From assembly GCA_963715815.1 (NCBI GenBank), contig OY970278.1:2170001-2234000 (forward strand): a stretch of DNA of 64,000 nt, in the 5' to 3' direction. The translations under genes and the position numbers were made by a program. Shown piece after piece: positions 1 to 8,232 of the stretch. Every line of letters starts with the position of its first letter. Positions within the stretch are counted from its first letter, which is position 1. The notes under the pieces were generated by a model that did no database searches, was not told where the DNA came from, and was given only the letters and a program-made list of their open reading frames with translations. This DNA is from JAFAMS01 sp963715815 (GTDB lineage Bacteria > Vulcanimicrobiota > Vulcanimicrobiia > Vulcanimicrobiales > Vulcanimicrobiaceae).

Positions 1-1
1 T

Positions 2-550
2 GTGCGGCGAATATGGGGCGACGACGCCGTTCGCTTTGAGCTGCCTGAGAAGTTCAGCGGCACGCTTGCAATCGGCAACTCGCAGTTTCCGCTCTACAAG
101 GACGTGATGTTGGTCGGGATTACGATCGTCGTGCTGGCGCTTGTGTGGTTTCTCGTCAACCGCACCAACATCGGAATGATCATTCGCGCCGGAACGCGGG
201 ACGCCGAAATGGTGCGCATCCTCGGAATCAACATGCCGATGATGTTTACGCTGGTGTTCGGGATCGGCTCGTTCATGGCTGGTCTTGCGGGCGCGCTTGC
301 GGCGCCGGTCTATGCAATTCAGCCTACGCTGGCATCTGAGTGGGTGATCTTAACCTTCGTGATCGTCATCGTCGGCGGGATCGGCTCGTTTTGGGGCGCG
401 GTCGTCGGCGGTCTCTCGATCGGGATCGTCTCGAGCTTGATGGATCTCATCTGGCCGCCCGCAGTCGAGATGACGGCCTTCCTCATCATGGGCATCATTT
501 TGCTCATTCGCCCGCGCGGCTTATTCGGAGTCGAAGGCCTCTTTGAGTAA
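2..550 (+). CDS. Branched-chain-type ABC transporter permease (LivH-like), 5' end cut by the window
   Basis: This is the C-terminal 182 residues of an inner-membrane permease of the LivH family, which moves amino acids or aromatic and dicarboxylic acids across the membrane. LivH proteins are usually about 290 residues, so the first third lies upstream of the window, and the first in-frame GTG at base 2 is unlikely to be the real start. Four to five hydrophobic helices are visible, and the cytoplasmic loop with RILGINMPM matches the family coupling (EAA-like) region. It overlaps the following LivM gene by 8 bases, so the two are translationally coupled. The substrate is not shown by sequence; an aromatic acid is inferred from the genes at 7-16 kb. 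Confidence 0.9.
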   Translation: MRRIWGDDAVRFELPEKFSGTLAIGNSQFPLYKDVMLVGITIVVLALVWFLVNRTNIGMIIRAGTRDAEMVRILGINMPMMFTLVFGIGSFMAGLAGALAAPVYAIQPTLASEWVILTFVIVIVGGIGSFWGAVVGGLSIGIVSSLMDLIWPPAVEMTAFLIMGIILLIRPRGLFGVEGLFE

Positions 551-1631
551 ACTCGTCCGCCATCCGTTGCTGTGGACAGCGATCGTCTTGGCAATTCTGC
601 CGTGGCTATTGCCGGGCGCCAATCCATTCGCCGGACGCGCCGGCTTCATCGACCTCGGGACGACGATTGCAATCTTCGCGCTTTTTGCGATGGGCTTTAA
701 TCTGCTCTTCGGACACATTGGCGATCTGTCGTTCGGACACGCGATGTTCTTCACGATCGGCGCGTACGCGACGGCATTACTGACGAAAGGTTTCAATGTA
801 ACAGTCGCTGGCGCGAACCTCGTTTGGGGAGGTGCCGACAATCTCATCGGAGCCATGTTGCTCTCGCTCGGTCTCGGTGCAGCGATCGCGTTCTTGCTGG
901 GACGGTTGATCGTTCCACGCTCCAGCGGTATCTATTTCTCAATGATCACGCTGGCGTTCGCTCAAGTCATCTACTTCGTCACCTACAAGTTTGATGCGTT
1001 CACCGGCGGCGAGGACGGGTTACAAGCGATTTCGCGTCCGACCTTACCGGGTTTTCCCGCCGGCTTCCTCAACGAGTCGTGGCATTTCTATTATTTCGCC
1101 GCGATCGTGATCTTCGTCGCGCTCGCGATCATTTGGTGGGTGATCGAATCGCCGTTCGGCTCGGTCTGTCATGCCATCCGCGAGAACGACCAGCGCGCCG
1201 AATTTCTCGGCTACGACGTCCGTAAGTATCGCGTCAACGCGTTCTTCATTTCGGCGCTCTTTCCGGCGATCGCGGGATGCTTATGGACGTATTACCAGCA
1301 GTCGATCACGCCCGACGCCGGTTCGATAGAATACAGCGGGCGAGTCGTAATGATGTCGCTGCTCGGTGGAATTCAAACCTTCTTCGGACCGATGCTGGGT
1401 TCGTTCATCTACTGGCAGCTACAGAACGACGTTTCGCAGATCACGAAATATTGGGAAGCGGTAATCGGCATCGTGTTCGTCGTCTTCGTGTTGATTGCGC
1501 CGCGCGGTATTTGGGGTGCGGTCGAAGACGTCGAGCATTACGGTTTTCGTAGCGCCTTCCGTCGCGTCTTCTCGCGCCGCGCACGTGTCGAATCCGAAAT
1601 GTCCGAAGAGGTCGCATCGCAAGCACCATGA
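543..1631 (+). CDS. Branched-chain-type ABC transporter permease (LivM-like)
   Basis: Second permease of the importer, 362 residues, with about ten membrane helices. The LivM signature region is clear: a helix pair with FGHIGDLSFGHAMFF near residue 57-71 and the loop AIRENDQRAEFLGYDV near residue 222-237. The start is TTG at 543 inside the LivH gene; no better start is visible without losing the first helix. It overlaps LivG by 4 bases (ATGA at 1628). The charged tail after residue 335 is longer than usual and looks cytoplasmic. With LivH, LivG and LivF it forms a complete importer except for the periplasmic binding protein, which must lie upstream of the window or elsewhere. Confidence 0.93.
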   Translation: MSKLVRHPLLWTAIVLAILPWLLPGANPFAGRAGFIDLGTTIAIFALFAMGFNLLFGHIGDLSFGHAMFFTIGAYATALLTKGFNVTVAGANLVWGGADNLIGAMLLSLGLGAAIAFLLGRLIVPRSSGIYFSMITLAFAQVIYFVTYKFDAFTGGEDGLQAISRPTLPGFPAGFLNESWHFYYFAAIVIFVALAIIWWVIESPFGSVCHAIRENDQRAEFLGYDVRKYRVNAFFISALFPAIAGCLWTYYQQSITPDAGSIEYSGRVVMMSLLGGIQTFFGPMLGSFIYWQLQNDVSQITKYWEAVIGIVFVVFVLIAPRGIWGAVEDVEHYGFRSAFRRVFSRRARVESEMSEEVASQAP

Positions 1632-2392
1632 CGACGACGCTCGCCACCAGCTACGCTTTCCGGACCGAGAATCTCTCGCGGCACTTCGCGGGGTTTCGCG
1701 CCGTCAACGATATCTCAATCGAGATACCGACCGGCGGCGTGCGCACGATCATCGGACCTAACGGCGCCGGAAAGACGACCTTTTTCAATTTACTCTCGGG
1801 ATTGCTGCCACCCACGCACGGACGCATTTGGTTTGAAGATCGCGACATCACCGATCTGCCGGCTTACCGCCGTGCGCGCTTGGGAATCGCGCGCTCGTTT
1901 CAGATCACCAACATCTTCGGAAAGCTGAGCGTCGCCGAAAACGTGCGTCTCGCGGCCCAAGCCGTCTACGACGGCAAGGGCAACTTCTTCTTACCCGGCA
2001 ACCGCATGGGAAGCATCGGCGATCGTACGCAGCAGATTCTCGATGACATTGGTTTGCGCGACGTGCAAGATGCGCGCGCTGAGAATCTTTCGCACGGCGA
2101 TCAGCGGCGTCTCGAGATCGGGCTCGTCCTTGCCGTCGAGCCGAAGGTTCTGCTGCTGGACGAGCCGCTCGCGGGTATGTCGCCTACCGAAACGCAATCG
2201 ACCGTCGCGTTGATCAAGCGCATCGTTGCGAACCGGACCGTTATTTTGGTCGAGCACGACATCGACACGGTGATGGCGATCTCGGATACGATCACCGTCA
2301 TGCAGACAGGCGGAATACTTGCAGTCGGAACGCCGGCGGAAATTCGGAACAACGAAATGGTGCGGCGCGCGTATCTTGGAGATCTAACCTAG
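1628..2392 (+). CDS. Branched-chain-type ABC transporter ATP-binding protein (LivG-like)
   Basis: ATPase subunit of the importer, 254 residues, the usual LivG length. It has Walker A GPNGAGKTT near residue 45, a Q-loop in RSFQITNIF, a signature loop written LSHGDQRRLEIG in place of LSGGQ (common in LivG), Walker B VLLLDEPLAG and the switch histidine in VEHDID. The start ATG overlaps the LivM stop and its own stop TAG shares a base with the GTG start of LivF, so all four transporter genes form one coupled unit. Confidence 0.95.
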   Translation: MTTTLATSYAFRTENLSRHFAGFRAVNDISIEIPTGGVRTIIGPNGAGKTTFFNLLSGLLPPTHGRIWFEDRDITDLPAYRRARLGIARSFQITNIFGKLSVAENVRLAAQAVYDGKGNFFLPGNRMGSIGDRTQQILDDIGLRDVQDARAENLSHGDQRRLEIGLVLAVEPKVLLLDEPLAGMSPTETQSTVALIKRIVANRTVILVEHDIDTVMAISDTITVMQTGGILAVGTPAEIRNNEMVRRAYLGDLT

Positions 2393-3087
2393 TGCTGCTC
2401 GCGCTCGAAGGCGTCAACACGTTCTACGGCAAGAGCCATGTCCTCAAAAATGTTTCGCTCGAGGTCGACAAAGGCGAAGTCGTCGCGTTGCTCGGACGCA
2501 ACGGCAGCGGCCGCTCCACCACCCTCAAGACAATCATGGGAGTCGTGCCGCCCAAGACCGGGACGATTCGTCTCGACGGAGCGCCGATCGAGCGCCGGAA
2601 TCCGTTTACGCTCGCCCGCCGCGGCATTGCGTTCGTCCCTGAGGACCGCCGCATTTTCCCAAATCTTACCGTCGCCGAAAATCTGCGCCTGGCCGCGCTT
2701 TCCGGTCGCAAAGGTCCCTGGACCGAGAAGCGCATCTTCGACTACTTTGCGGTCTTAGGCGAACGCCGCAACTCACTGGCACGCCTCTCGGGCGGCGAAC
2801 AACAGATGCTGGCAATCGCTCGAGCCCTGATCGCGAACCCCGAAATCATCTTGCTCGACGAGCCGATGGAAGGCTTGGCGCCGCTCATCGCCCGGAACGT
2901 CGAAGAAGTCGTCCGCAATATCAAAAGCGAGGGGCACACGATTCTGCTCGTCGAGCAGAATGCGGAGGTTGCGATGAGCCTCGCCGATCGCGGTTACATC
3001 CTTTCTAATGGACGCGTCATGGCGAGCGGCCCGATCGACCAGCTGCGCGCCGAGCCGGAGCTGATGCAACGGTACTTAGCCGTCTGA
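2392..3087 (+). CDS. Branched-chain-type ABC transporter ATP-binding protein (LivF-like) with Arg in Walker A
   Basis: Second ATPase of the importer, 231 residues, GTG start sharing one base with the LivG stop. Signature LSGGEQQMLAIARAL, Walker B IILLDEPMEG and the switch histidine-equivalent region LLVEQNAEVA are present. The Walker A loop reads GRNGSGRST: the lysine that contacts the ATP phosphates is arginine. The same change occurs in a subset of LivF proteins as far as I recall, so it may be tolerated in the heterodimer with LivG, whose Walker A is intact, but ATP hydrolysis could be asymmetric. Last gene of the coupled transporter set; the DUF59 gene follows after 25 bases. Confidence 0.93.
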   Translation: MLLALEGVNTFYGKSHVLKNVSLEVDKGEVVALLGRNGSGRSTTLKTIMGVVPPKTGTIRLDGAPIERRNPFTLARRGIAFVPEDRRIFPNLTVAENLRLAALSGRKGPWTEKRIFDYFAVLGERRNSLARLSGGEQQMLAIARALIANPEIILLDEPMEGLAPLIARNVEEVVRNIKSEGHTILLVEQNAEVAMSLADRGYILSNGRVMASGPIDQLRAEPELMQRYLAV

Positions 3088-3112
3088 TGGTCATGGGCGT
3101 CGGAGGTTGCTG

Positions 3113-3424
3113 ATGCCGACACCTGAGAAAGTCCGCGAATCCCTTGCGGAGGTTATGGACCCCGAGCTCAATATTCCGATCCTGGACCTCGGTCTCGTCT
3201 ACGGAATCGAGTGCGAAGGCCAGCAGCAAGAAAACGTCACGGTGACGATGACGTTGACGTCGCCGATGTGCCCCGTCGGACCGATGTTCAAGCAAGCGGT
3301 CCTCTCGAAGGTCGAGGGAGTCGAGGGCGTACAGAGCGCCAAAGTCGATATTACATTCGACCCGCCATGGGATCCGCGCGAAATGGCAAGCGACGACGTA
3401 AAACTTCAGCTGGGCATCTGGTAG
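3113..3424 (+). CDS. DUF59/MIP18-family Fe-S cluster assembly protein (PaaD/SufT-like)
   Basis: A 103-residue single-domain protein of the family that helps mature iron-sulfur or other metal proteins. It shows the family N-terminal helix, MDPELNIPILDLGLVYGI near residues 15-32 and the TSPMCPVG motif carrying the conserved cysteine near residue 50. The start is ATG 3113, six bases after a GGAGG at 3102-3106; the longer TTG start at 3107 would leave no spacing. In phenylacetate operons the homologue PaaD supports the oxygenase system, so its place between the acid importer and the BoxB/PaaA-like oxygenase genes fits a role in maturing that system. That role is inference; SufT-like housekeeping is the alternative. 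Confidence 0.88.
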   Translation: MPTPEKVRESLAEVMDPELNIPILDLGLVYGIECEGQQQENVTVTMTLTSPMCPVGPMFKQAVLSKVEGVEGVQSAKVDITFDPPWDPREMASDDVKLQLGIW

Positions 3425-3452
3425 CTGCGCCGGAGCGGGCAGGCGTCAGCCA

Positions 3453-3472
3453 CGGTCCGGCTAAAGGGACCG
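3453..3472 (+). terminator. Short hairpin between the DUF59 gene and the next gene
   Basis: CGGTCC (3453-3458) and GGACCG (3467-3472) form a perfect 6-bp stem around an 8-base loop, 29 bases after the DUF59 stop. No T-run follows, so it is a weak terminator or an RNA-stability hairpin at best. It is the only structure in the 65-base gap. I compared the gap with GEMM (c-di-GMP) riboswitch cores because of the downstream GGDEF-like domain and saw no match. Confidence 0.3.
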
Positions 3473-3489
3473 GCGAGAGCTAACCGGCG

Positions 3490-4668
3490 ATGATGCCATA
3501 CATTCCGGACATCCTTGGTTTCGTGGCCGCCGCACTTGTGCTGGCGACCTTCTTAATGCGCGCTCCGGTTCGTCTTCGCCAATTTGCGATCGCGAGCAAC
3601 GCCATATTCATCGTCTACGGCGTGTGGACGCGCGCGTGGCCGATTGCAGCGCTGTTCGCTATCTTGCTCGGGCTCAACATTTGGCGTCTGCGCGAGCTCA
3701 AGCTGCTGACACAAAAAGTGCAATCCGCGCTGACCAACGATCTCTCGGTAGCGTGGCTACGGCCCTTCATGACACCGCGCAAATTCGTCGCTGGTGAATT
3801 CATCTTCCGCAAGGGCGACCCGCAAACCGACGTTCTCTACATCGTAAGCGGGACTGTGCGGCTTCCCGAGATCGAAGTCACGGTCAGCGCCGGCGAGCTG
3901 CTGGGCGAGATGGCGATCTTCTCGCCTACGATGGAGCGCAGTCTCTCTGCGGTCTGCGTCACCGACGTCGAGAGCCTGCACATGCCCACCGACTCGGTCC
4001 TCAAGCTGTATTACCAGAATCCGGAATTCGGGTTATATCTCGTCCGCTTGATCACGCGGCGTCTGCTGCAAGACACGCATCTGCTCGGCAGCATGATCAA
4101 CGAGCGCACGACGCAGCTCGAAAAGCTCAAGGCGCTCACCGACGTGGATGAAGCGACCGGTGTCGCCAATCGCCGCGCGTTCGAAGCCCGCCTGCACATG
4201 GAGTGGTCGCGCGCGATTCGCTCACCGTCGCCGCTCTCAATCGTCGTAGCGCAAATCGAAGACCGCTACAATCGCCGCTGGACCGACGAGATGCTCACGC
4301 AGGTCGCGATCGCACTCGGGTCCTGCGCGTCGCGAGCTTCCGATTTGTTGGCCCGGCACGATAAAGAGTTCGTCGCAATTCTCCCCAACACAACGCCCGA
4401 AGGCGCGAAAATAATCGCCGACGAGATGGACGCAACGATATCAGCGCTCGACGTTCCCTCGGCCAGCATTTGGGCCGGCGATCTGCGTATACGTCACGGC
4501 GTCGCAACGCGTCAGCCGAGCAAAGAGATCGCTCCCGAGACGCTGTTGCAAGAAGCCTACCGCGAATTTCACGGCACCGAGCCGCCCACCCCACCTAAGG
4601 GGTCCGATCTGCTGAGCAAAATTGCGCAAGCGGCGTTTCCGCGTGAAGAACCACTGATCGGCGGCTGA
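3490..4668 (+). CDS. Membrane protein with YgjV-like helices, cyclic-nucleotide-binding domain and degenerate GGDEF domain
   Basis: A 392-residue sensor-like protein. Residues about 5-65 form two to three helices resembling the YgjV-type membrane domain often placed ahead of a CNB domain. Residues about 90-190 are a cyclic-nucleotide-binding fold with the phosphate-binding pattern GE...ERS (GEMAIFSPTMERSLSA). Residues about 220-355 follow GGDEF topology (DEATGVANRRAF at the start), but the active-site loop that should read GG(D/E)EF is RHDKEF and the metal-binding residues are poor, so diguanylate cyclase activity is unlikely. It may be a cNMP- or redox-responsive scaffold. Alternative start ATG 3493. 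It stands between two catabolic blocks without obvious coupling to either. Confidence 0.82.
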   Translation: MMPYIPDILGFVAAALVLATFLMRAPVRLRQFAIASNAIFIVYGVWTRAWPIAALFAILLGLNIWRLRELKLLTQKVQSALTNDLSVAWLRPFMTPRKFVAGEFIFRKGDPQTDVLYIVSGTVRLPEIEVTVSAGELLGEMAIFSPTMERSLSAVCVTDVESLHMPTDSVLKLYYQNPEFGLYLVRLITRRLLQDTHLLGSMINERTTQLEKLKALTDVDEATGVANRRAFEARLHMEWSRAIRSPSPLSIVVAQIEDRYNRRWTDEMLTQVAIALGSCASRASDLLARHDKEFVAILPNTTPEGAKIIADEMDATISALDVPSASIWAGDLRIRHGVATRQPSKEIAPETLLQEAYREFHGTEPPTPPKGSDLLSKIAQAAFPREEPLIGG

Positions 4669-4717
4669 GCACCTGAGGCCGAACGGCTCGCACGACGTCC
4701 GCGAGCAGCTCGCGAAG

Positions 4718-6232
4718 ATGCGCGAGATCGCGCAAGCGCCGGCCGGCGAAGAGGCGGTCGAGCGACAGCATTCGCGCGGCAAACGCACCGCACGCGAGCG
4801 GATCGAAGCGCTCGTCGATCCTGACTCCTTTGTTGAATTCGATGCGTTCGTCGTCCATCGGACGACTGCGTTCGGACTCGACGAGCGCGAATTTCTCGGT
4901 GACGGCGTCGTTACGGGCCGCGCGCTGATCGACGGACGGCAAGTTTTCTTGTTCTCGCAAGATTTCACGGTGCTCGGCGGTTCGCTCGGTGAAGCGTTTG
5001 CCGAGAAAATCTGCAAAATCATGGACCTCGCGGTCCGCACAGGCTCCCCCGTAATCGGCATCAACGACTCCGGGGGCGCGCGCATCCAAGAAGGCGTCGT
5101 CAGTCTGGGCGGCTACGCTGAAATTTTCTGGCGCAACGTCCAAGCCTCGGGCGTCATCCCGCAGATAAGCTTGATCGCGGGACCGTGCGCCGGCGGCGCC
5201 GTTTACTCACCGGCGATCACGGACTTCACGATCATGGTCGAAGGCATCTCGCAGATGTTCATCACCGGACCCGAGATCATCAAAACGGTGACGGGTGAAG
5301 ACGTCACCTTCGAAGAGCTCGGTGGCGCAATGACGCATGCCACCAAGAGCGGTGTCGCGCAGCTCGTCGCCGTGGACGAGGACGAAATGAATGCGCAGAC
5401 GCGCGCACTGCTTTCGTTTCTCCCGCAGAACAATCTTGACGATCCGCCGGTTTTTGCGACCGATGACGATCCGCGCCGTTTGTGCCCGGAGCTCGACGAT
5501 CTCGTGCCGGACTCACCCAACAAACCGTACGACATCAAACGCGCGATCGATGCCGTGGTCGACGACGGCGAATTTCTCGAGATATTACCGTTTTACGCGA
5601 GGAATATTGTCATCGGTTTCGGACGCGTCGGGGGACGCTCGATCGGGATCGTCGCCAATCAACCCGAAGTGCTCGCGGGCGTCCTCGACATTAGCAGCTC
5701 GATCAAAGCCGCTCGTTTCGTGCGCTTTTGCGATGCGTTCAACATTCCGCTCGTGACGTTCGTCGACGTTCCCGGGTTCTTACCCGGAACGGCGCAAGAA
5801 TTCGGCGGCATCATCACACACGGCGCAAAGCTGCTTTATGCGTTTGCCGAAGCAACCGTCCCAAAAATCACCATCATCACGCGCAAAGCGTATGGCGGCG
5901 CCTACGATGTCATGGCGTCCAAGCACATCCGCGCCGACATCAACGTTGCGTGGCCGACCTCAGAGATTGCGGTGATGGGGGCCGAGGGCGCTGCCAAGAT
6001 TCTCTTCCGGCGTGAGATCGCCGATGCCGCCGATCCGGCCGTGAAGACCGCCGAGCTAATCGAAGAATACCGAAAGCGTTTCGCAAATCCGTTCGTCGCG
6101 GCGCAGCGTGGCTACATAGACGACGTGATCGAAGCCCGCGAGACTCGCCGTGTCATCTCGACCTCGCTCGAGATGCTACAAAATAAACGCGTCGAACGCC
6201 CGCGCCGCAAGCACGGCAACATTCCGCTCTAA
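4718..6232 (+). CDS. pccB: Acyl-CoA carboxylase carboxyltransferase (beta) subunit, propionyl-CoA carboxylase type
   Basis: The 504-residue carboxyltransferase transfers CO2 from carboxybiotin to an acyl-CoA, most likely propionyl-CoA given the methylmalonyl-CoA mutase downstream. Oxyanion-hole glycines appear in NDSGGARIQEG near residue 118 and in ITRKAYGGAYDVM near residue 388. The family N-terminus normally includes an extra helix; in-frame codons upstream of ATG 4718 read DVREQLAK, which fits, but the only start-like codon ahead of it is CTG 4673, so the true start may be non-canonical. The gene ends convergent with paaX (4-base overlap). Its biotin partner is at 13027, 6.8 kb away, and the epsilon-like gene sits beside that partner. 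Confidence 0.92.
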   Translation: MREIAQAPAGEEAVERQHSRGKRTARERIEALVDPDSFVEFDAFVVHRTTAFGLDEREFLGDGVVTGRALIDGRQVFLFSQDFTVLGGSLGEAFAEKICKIMDLAVRTGSPVIGINDSGGARIQEGVVSLGGYAEIFWRNVQASGVIPQISLIAGPCAGGAVYSPAITDFTIMVEGISQMFITGPEIIKTVTGEDVTFEELGGAMTHATKSGVAQLVAVDEDEMNAQTRALLSFLPQNNLDDPPVFATDDDPRRLCPELDDLVPDSPNKPYDIKRAIDAVVDDGEFLEILPFYARNIVIGFGRVGGRSIGIVANQPEVLAGVLDISSSIKAARFVRFCDAFNIPLVTFVDVPGFLPGTAQEFGGIITHGAKLLYAFAEATVPKITIITRKAYGGAYDVMASKHIRADINVAWPTSEIAVMGAEGAAKILFRREIADAADPAVKTAELIEEYRKRFANPFVAAQRGYIDDVIEARETRRVISTSLEMLQNKRVERPRRKHGNIPL

Positions 6233-7038
6233 GCCGCCGATTCAAAAAAGCGCACCGCGCCAGGACGTAGCGCTGCGTAGAATTCACGAAACAAGGCACC
6301 GGCACGAACTCCCGGCCAGTCCGCCGGCAGCAGCGAAGGCGGCAAACCCGGATCGATATATGCGAACTTACGAAAATCGTGAACGAGCCAAATGCGCGTC
6401 ACGAACGCTTGCGTATCGCTGAGCGAGCGGACCCGCCCGGAATATTGCGCGATGAAGTCTTCGTAGGCGCGTCCGATCGCATCAAGGTCCCAGCATTTCC
6501 GCACGAGGTCAGCATTGCCGAGCGGCCCCTCGTAGCGGGCGACGAACACGTCGACGCGTTCGTCGAGATCGAGCGCGTGAATCGCATCACGCACGGCGCC
6601 AGTTACGTCGCGCGGCGAGATCCACAGTGAGGCCGAGAGCGGCCCGAGTCCGAGAACGGTGAGATCCTTGCGCAAACGATCCCGCAGCTCGCGCTTCGAT
6701 TCGGGAATCGTGTAGCTGAGCATCCGCCATTTGCCGTCCCACTCGTCCTCGGGCGCGAAATAGATGCGCTTGCTAATCTCATCGACGCGCCGCTTGCCGA
6801 GCGCCGTAGGCGAATAAAACGAGCGGCTTCCGACCCGCAAGCTCTCGAGCCAGCCCTGGCGTGACATCCGCGAGAGCGCGGCCCGGACGGCCTGCTCGGA
6901 GAGTCCGAACTCAGCCATGAGCCGGACGAGGCTCCCGACCCAGATCGCGTCACCGTAGCCGTGTACGAAGTCCCCGAACACCGTGAAGATGAACGAATTG
7001 GGGCGGGTAACGGCTCGGCTTCCCTTGACAGGCTCCAT
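6229..7038 (-). CDS. paaX: PaaX-family transcriptional repressor
   Basis: A 269-residue regulator of the PaaX family, which represses phenylacetate and related aromatic-CoA operons and is released by an aryl-CoA. The N-terminal winged helix (about residues 15-85, including SLVRLMAEFGLSEQAVR and a wing near SRQGWLES) and the PaaX central and C-terminal domains (RPGAVRF tail) are recognisable. The start ATG at 7038 has AGGGA upstream. It is divergent from the oxygenase operon with only 64 bases between start codons; the strong promoter for that operon begins inside its first codons. It probably controls that operon and itself. The inducer is unknown: phenylacetyl-CoA is the family precedent, benzoyl-CoA would fit the neighbours. 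Confidence 0.9.
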   Translation of the reverse strand: MEPVKGSRAVTRPNSFIFTVFGDFVHGYGDAIWVGSLVRLMAEFGLSEQAVRAALSRMSRQGWLESLRVGSRSFYSPTALGKRRVDEISKRIYFAPEDEWDGKWRMLSYTIPESKRELRDRLRKDLTVLGLGPLSASLWISPRDVTGAVRDAIHALDLDERVDVFVARYEGPLGNADLVRKCWDLDAIGRAYEDFIAQYSGRVRSLSDTQAFVTRIWLVHDFRKFAYIDPGLPPSLLPADWPGVRAGALFREFYAALRPGAVRFFESAA

Positions 7039-7054
7039 CTGCTGTCCCTAATAT
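7025..7054 (+). promoter_or_regulatory. Near-consensus sigma-70 promoter for the oxygenase operon
   Basis: TTGACA (7025-7030) and TAATAT (7049-7054) are separated by 18 bases, an almost perfect housekeeping promoter in a genome where such boxes are rare. The -35 lies inside the first codons of paaX. Predicted transcription start is about 7061-7063, giving a leader of roughly 40 bases to the oxygenase ATG at 7103, which has TGGAGG at 7091-7096. A weaker opposite-strand promoter for paaX (TTGACA complementary to 7074-7079 with CATATT complementary to 7050-7055) overlaps it. Confidence 0.7.
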
Positions 7055-7087
7055 GACGGTAATTTCACGAACGTGTCAAATACCGTC
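7055..7087. promoter_or_regulatory. Palindromic operator candidate for PaaX
   Basis: GACGGTA (7055-7061) and TACCGTC (7081-7087) are a perfect 7-bp inverted repeat directly after the -10 box. Inside it lies a second inverted repeat CACG-AA-CGTG (7066-7075) with nearly the same centre. A dimeric repressor here would cover the transcription start of the oxygenase operon and the -35 of the divergent paaX promoter. PaaX-family regulators are known to bind palindromes; that this one is the PaaX site is inference from position. Confidence 0.55.
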
Positions 7088-7102
7088 TAATGGAGGCCGA
7101 TC

Positions 7103-8230
7103 ATGGCGGCGCGGATTTCGACCTTCGACGACTGGGTCGACTTGCTCCGGGACTGGCAAAGCGAGATCGGCCTCGATCTCGAGCTGATCGACCGTCACGT
7201 TCCGGGTTACAAGCTCGAAGCCAAGTATGGCGATCTGCCGAGCGACGAGATCACTTTCGGCTCGTTCGCCGGCCAGCGAAAATGGGAGCGTCTGCTCGAC
7301 GTCCCCGATCAGCGTATCCGCGACTCGATTCTCAACATGGTGATCTATCAGGGCGATACCGAGTTCGCATCCAACGAGCAGCAGCGCTTTTTATTGAACA
7401 ATGCGCCGAGCGAATACGATCTCGCGTCACTTGCGCGGATCATGCTCGAAGAGACGCGACACGGTTTCCAAATGTGCCATCTGTTGATCTCGCATTTTGG
7501 TGCCGACGGAAAGATCGAAGCCCAAAAGCTTCTCGAGCGGCGCGCCTTCGGAAAAAAGAACCGGCTGCTGCGCGCCTTCAACGAAGACGTCACGCATTGG
7601 CTCGATTTTTTCACTTACACGAACTTCATGGATCGCGACGGTAAGTTCCAGCTGACGATGCTTTCGCACTCGGCCTTCGCTCCGTTGTCGCGCTCGATGC
7701 TGCCGATGCTGCGCGAAGAATCCTTTCACATGGGGACCGGCATCTCTGGACTCCGGCGCATCGCGCAGGCCGCGGTCATTCCTGTCGTACTACAACAGAA
7801 ATACTATAACAAGTGGATCTCGGGCTCGCTCGATCTGTTCGGAACCGATCACTCGCGTTCGGCGCGTTGGGCTTACGAATGGGGAATCAAAGGGCGTGAC
7901 GACGAGAGCAAGACCGCCGAACCCGCCCGGGTCGAGGCGCTCAACGAACGCGCGCGCGACCGCTTCTACGACGAGATAAAGCGTACCGTCGATCAGGTCA
8001 ACAGCGTTAACCCCGCCGAGAAGCTGTACGTCCCCGACATGCGTTTCAACCGTAAGATCGGCGACCACACGGACGAGCATTGGAGCGTCGACGGGCGGCG
8101 TCTGACCGACGACGAATGGGCGGCGTACGCACCAAGCGTCTTACCGATGCCCGATGACGAAACACGTCTGGCCGAGCTGTTCAAAGATCCGAATTGGATC
8201 GCACCTAAAGGACGGACAAACGAGGGCTGA
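7103..8230 (+). CDS. BoxB/PaaA-like di-iron oxygenase acting on an aryl-CoA
   Basis: A 375-residue ferritin-like di-iron protein. Ligand motifs are visible: a glutamate in QGDTEFASNEQ near residue 90, EETRHG near residue 115 and REESFHMG near residue 207. The stretch FFTYTNFMDRDGKFQL closely resembles BoxB, the benzoyl-CoA 2,3-epoxidase, while the length is nearer PaaA (about 310) than BoxB (about 475). It would epoxidise the ring of a CoA-bound aromatic acid. First gene of the operon behind the PaaX-type promoter, followed by a hydratase and a benzoate-CoA-ligase-like enzyme. No BoxA or PaaE-type reductase and no PaaB/PaaC partner is in the window, so electrons must come from elsewhere. Subfamily assignment is uncertain. 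Confidence 0.83.
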   Translation: MAARISTFDDWVDLLRDWQSEIGLDLELIDRHVPGYKLEAKYGDLPSDEITFGSFAGQRKWERLLDVPDQRIRDSILNMVIYQGDTEFASNEQQRFLLNNAPSEYDLASLARIMLEETRHGFQMCHLLISHFGADGKIEAQKLLERRAFGKKNRLLRAFNEDVTHWLDFFTYTNFMDRDGKFQLTMLSHSAFAPLSRSMLPMLREESFHMGTGISGLRRIAQAAVIPVVLQQKYYNKWISGSLDLFGTDHSRSARWAYEWGIKGRDDESKTAEPARVEALNERARDRFYDEIKRTVDQVNSVNPAEKLYVPDMRFNRKIGDHTDEHWSVDGRRLTDDEWAAYAPSVLPMPDDETRLAELFKDPNWIAPKGRTNEG

Positions 8231-8232
8231 GC

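Noticed and set aside
3425..3489. GEMM c-di-GMP riboswitch before the GGDEF-like gene
   Set aside because: No GEMM core sequences; only a plain 6-bp hairpin is seen, and the downstream GGDEF domain is degenerate.
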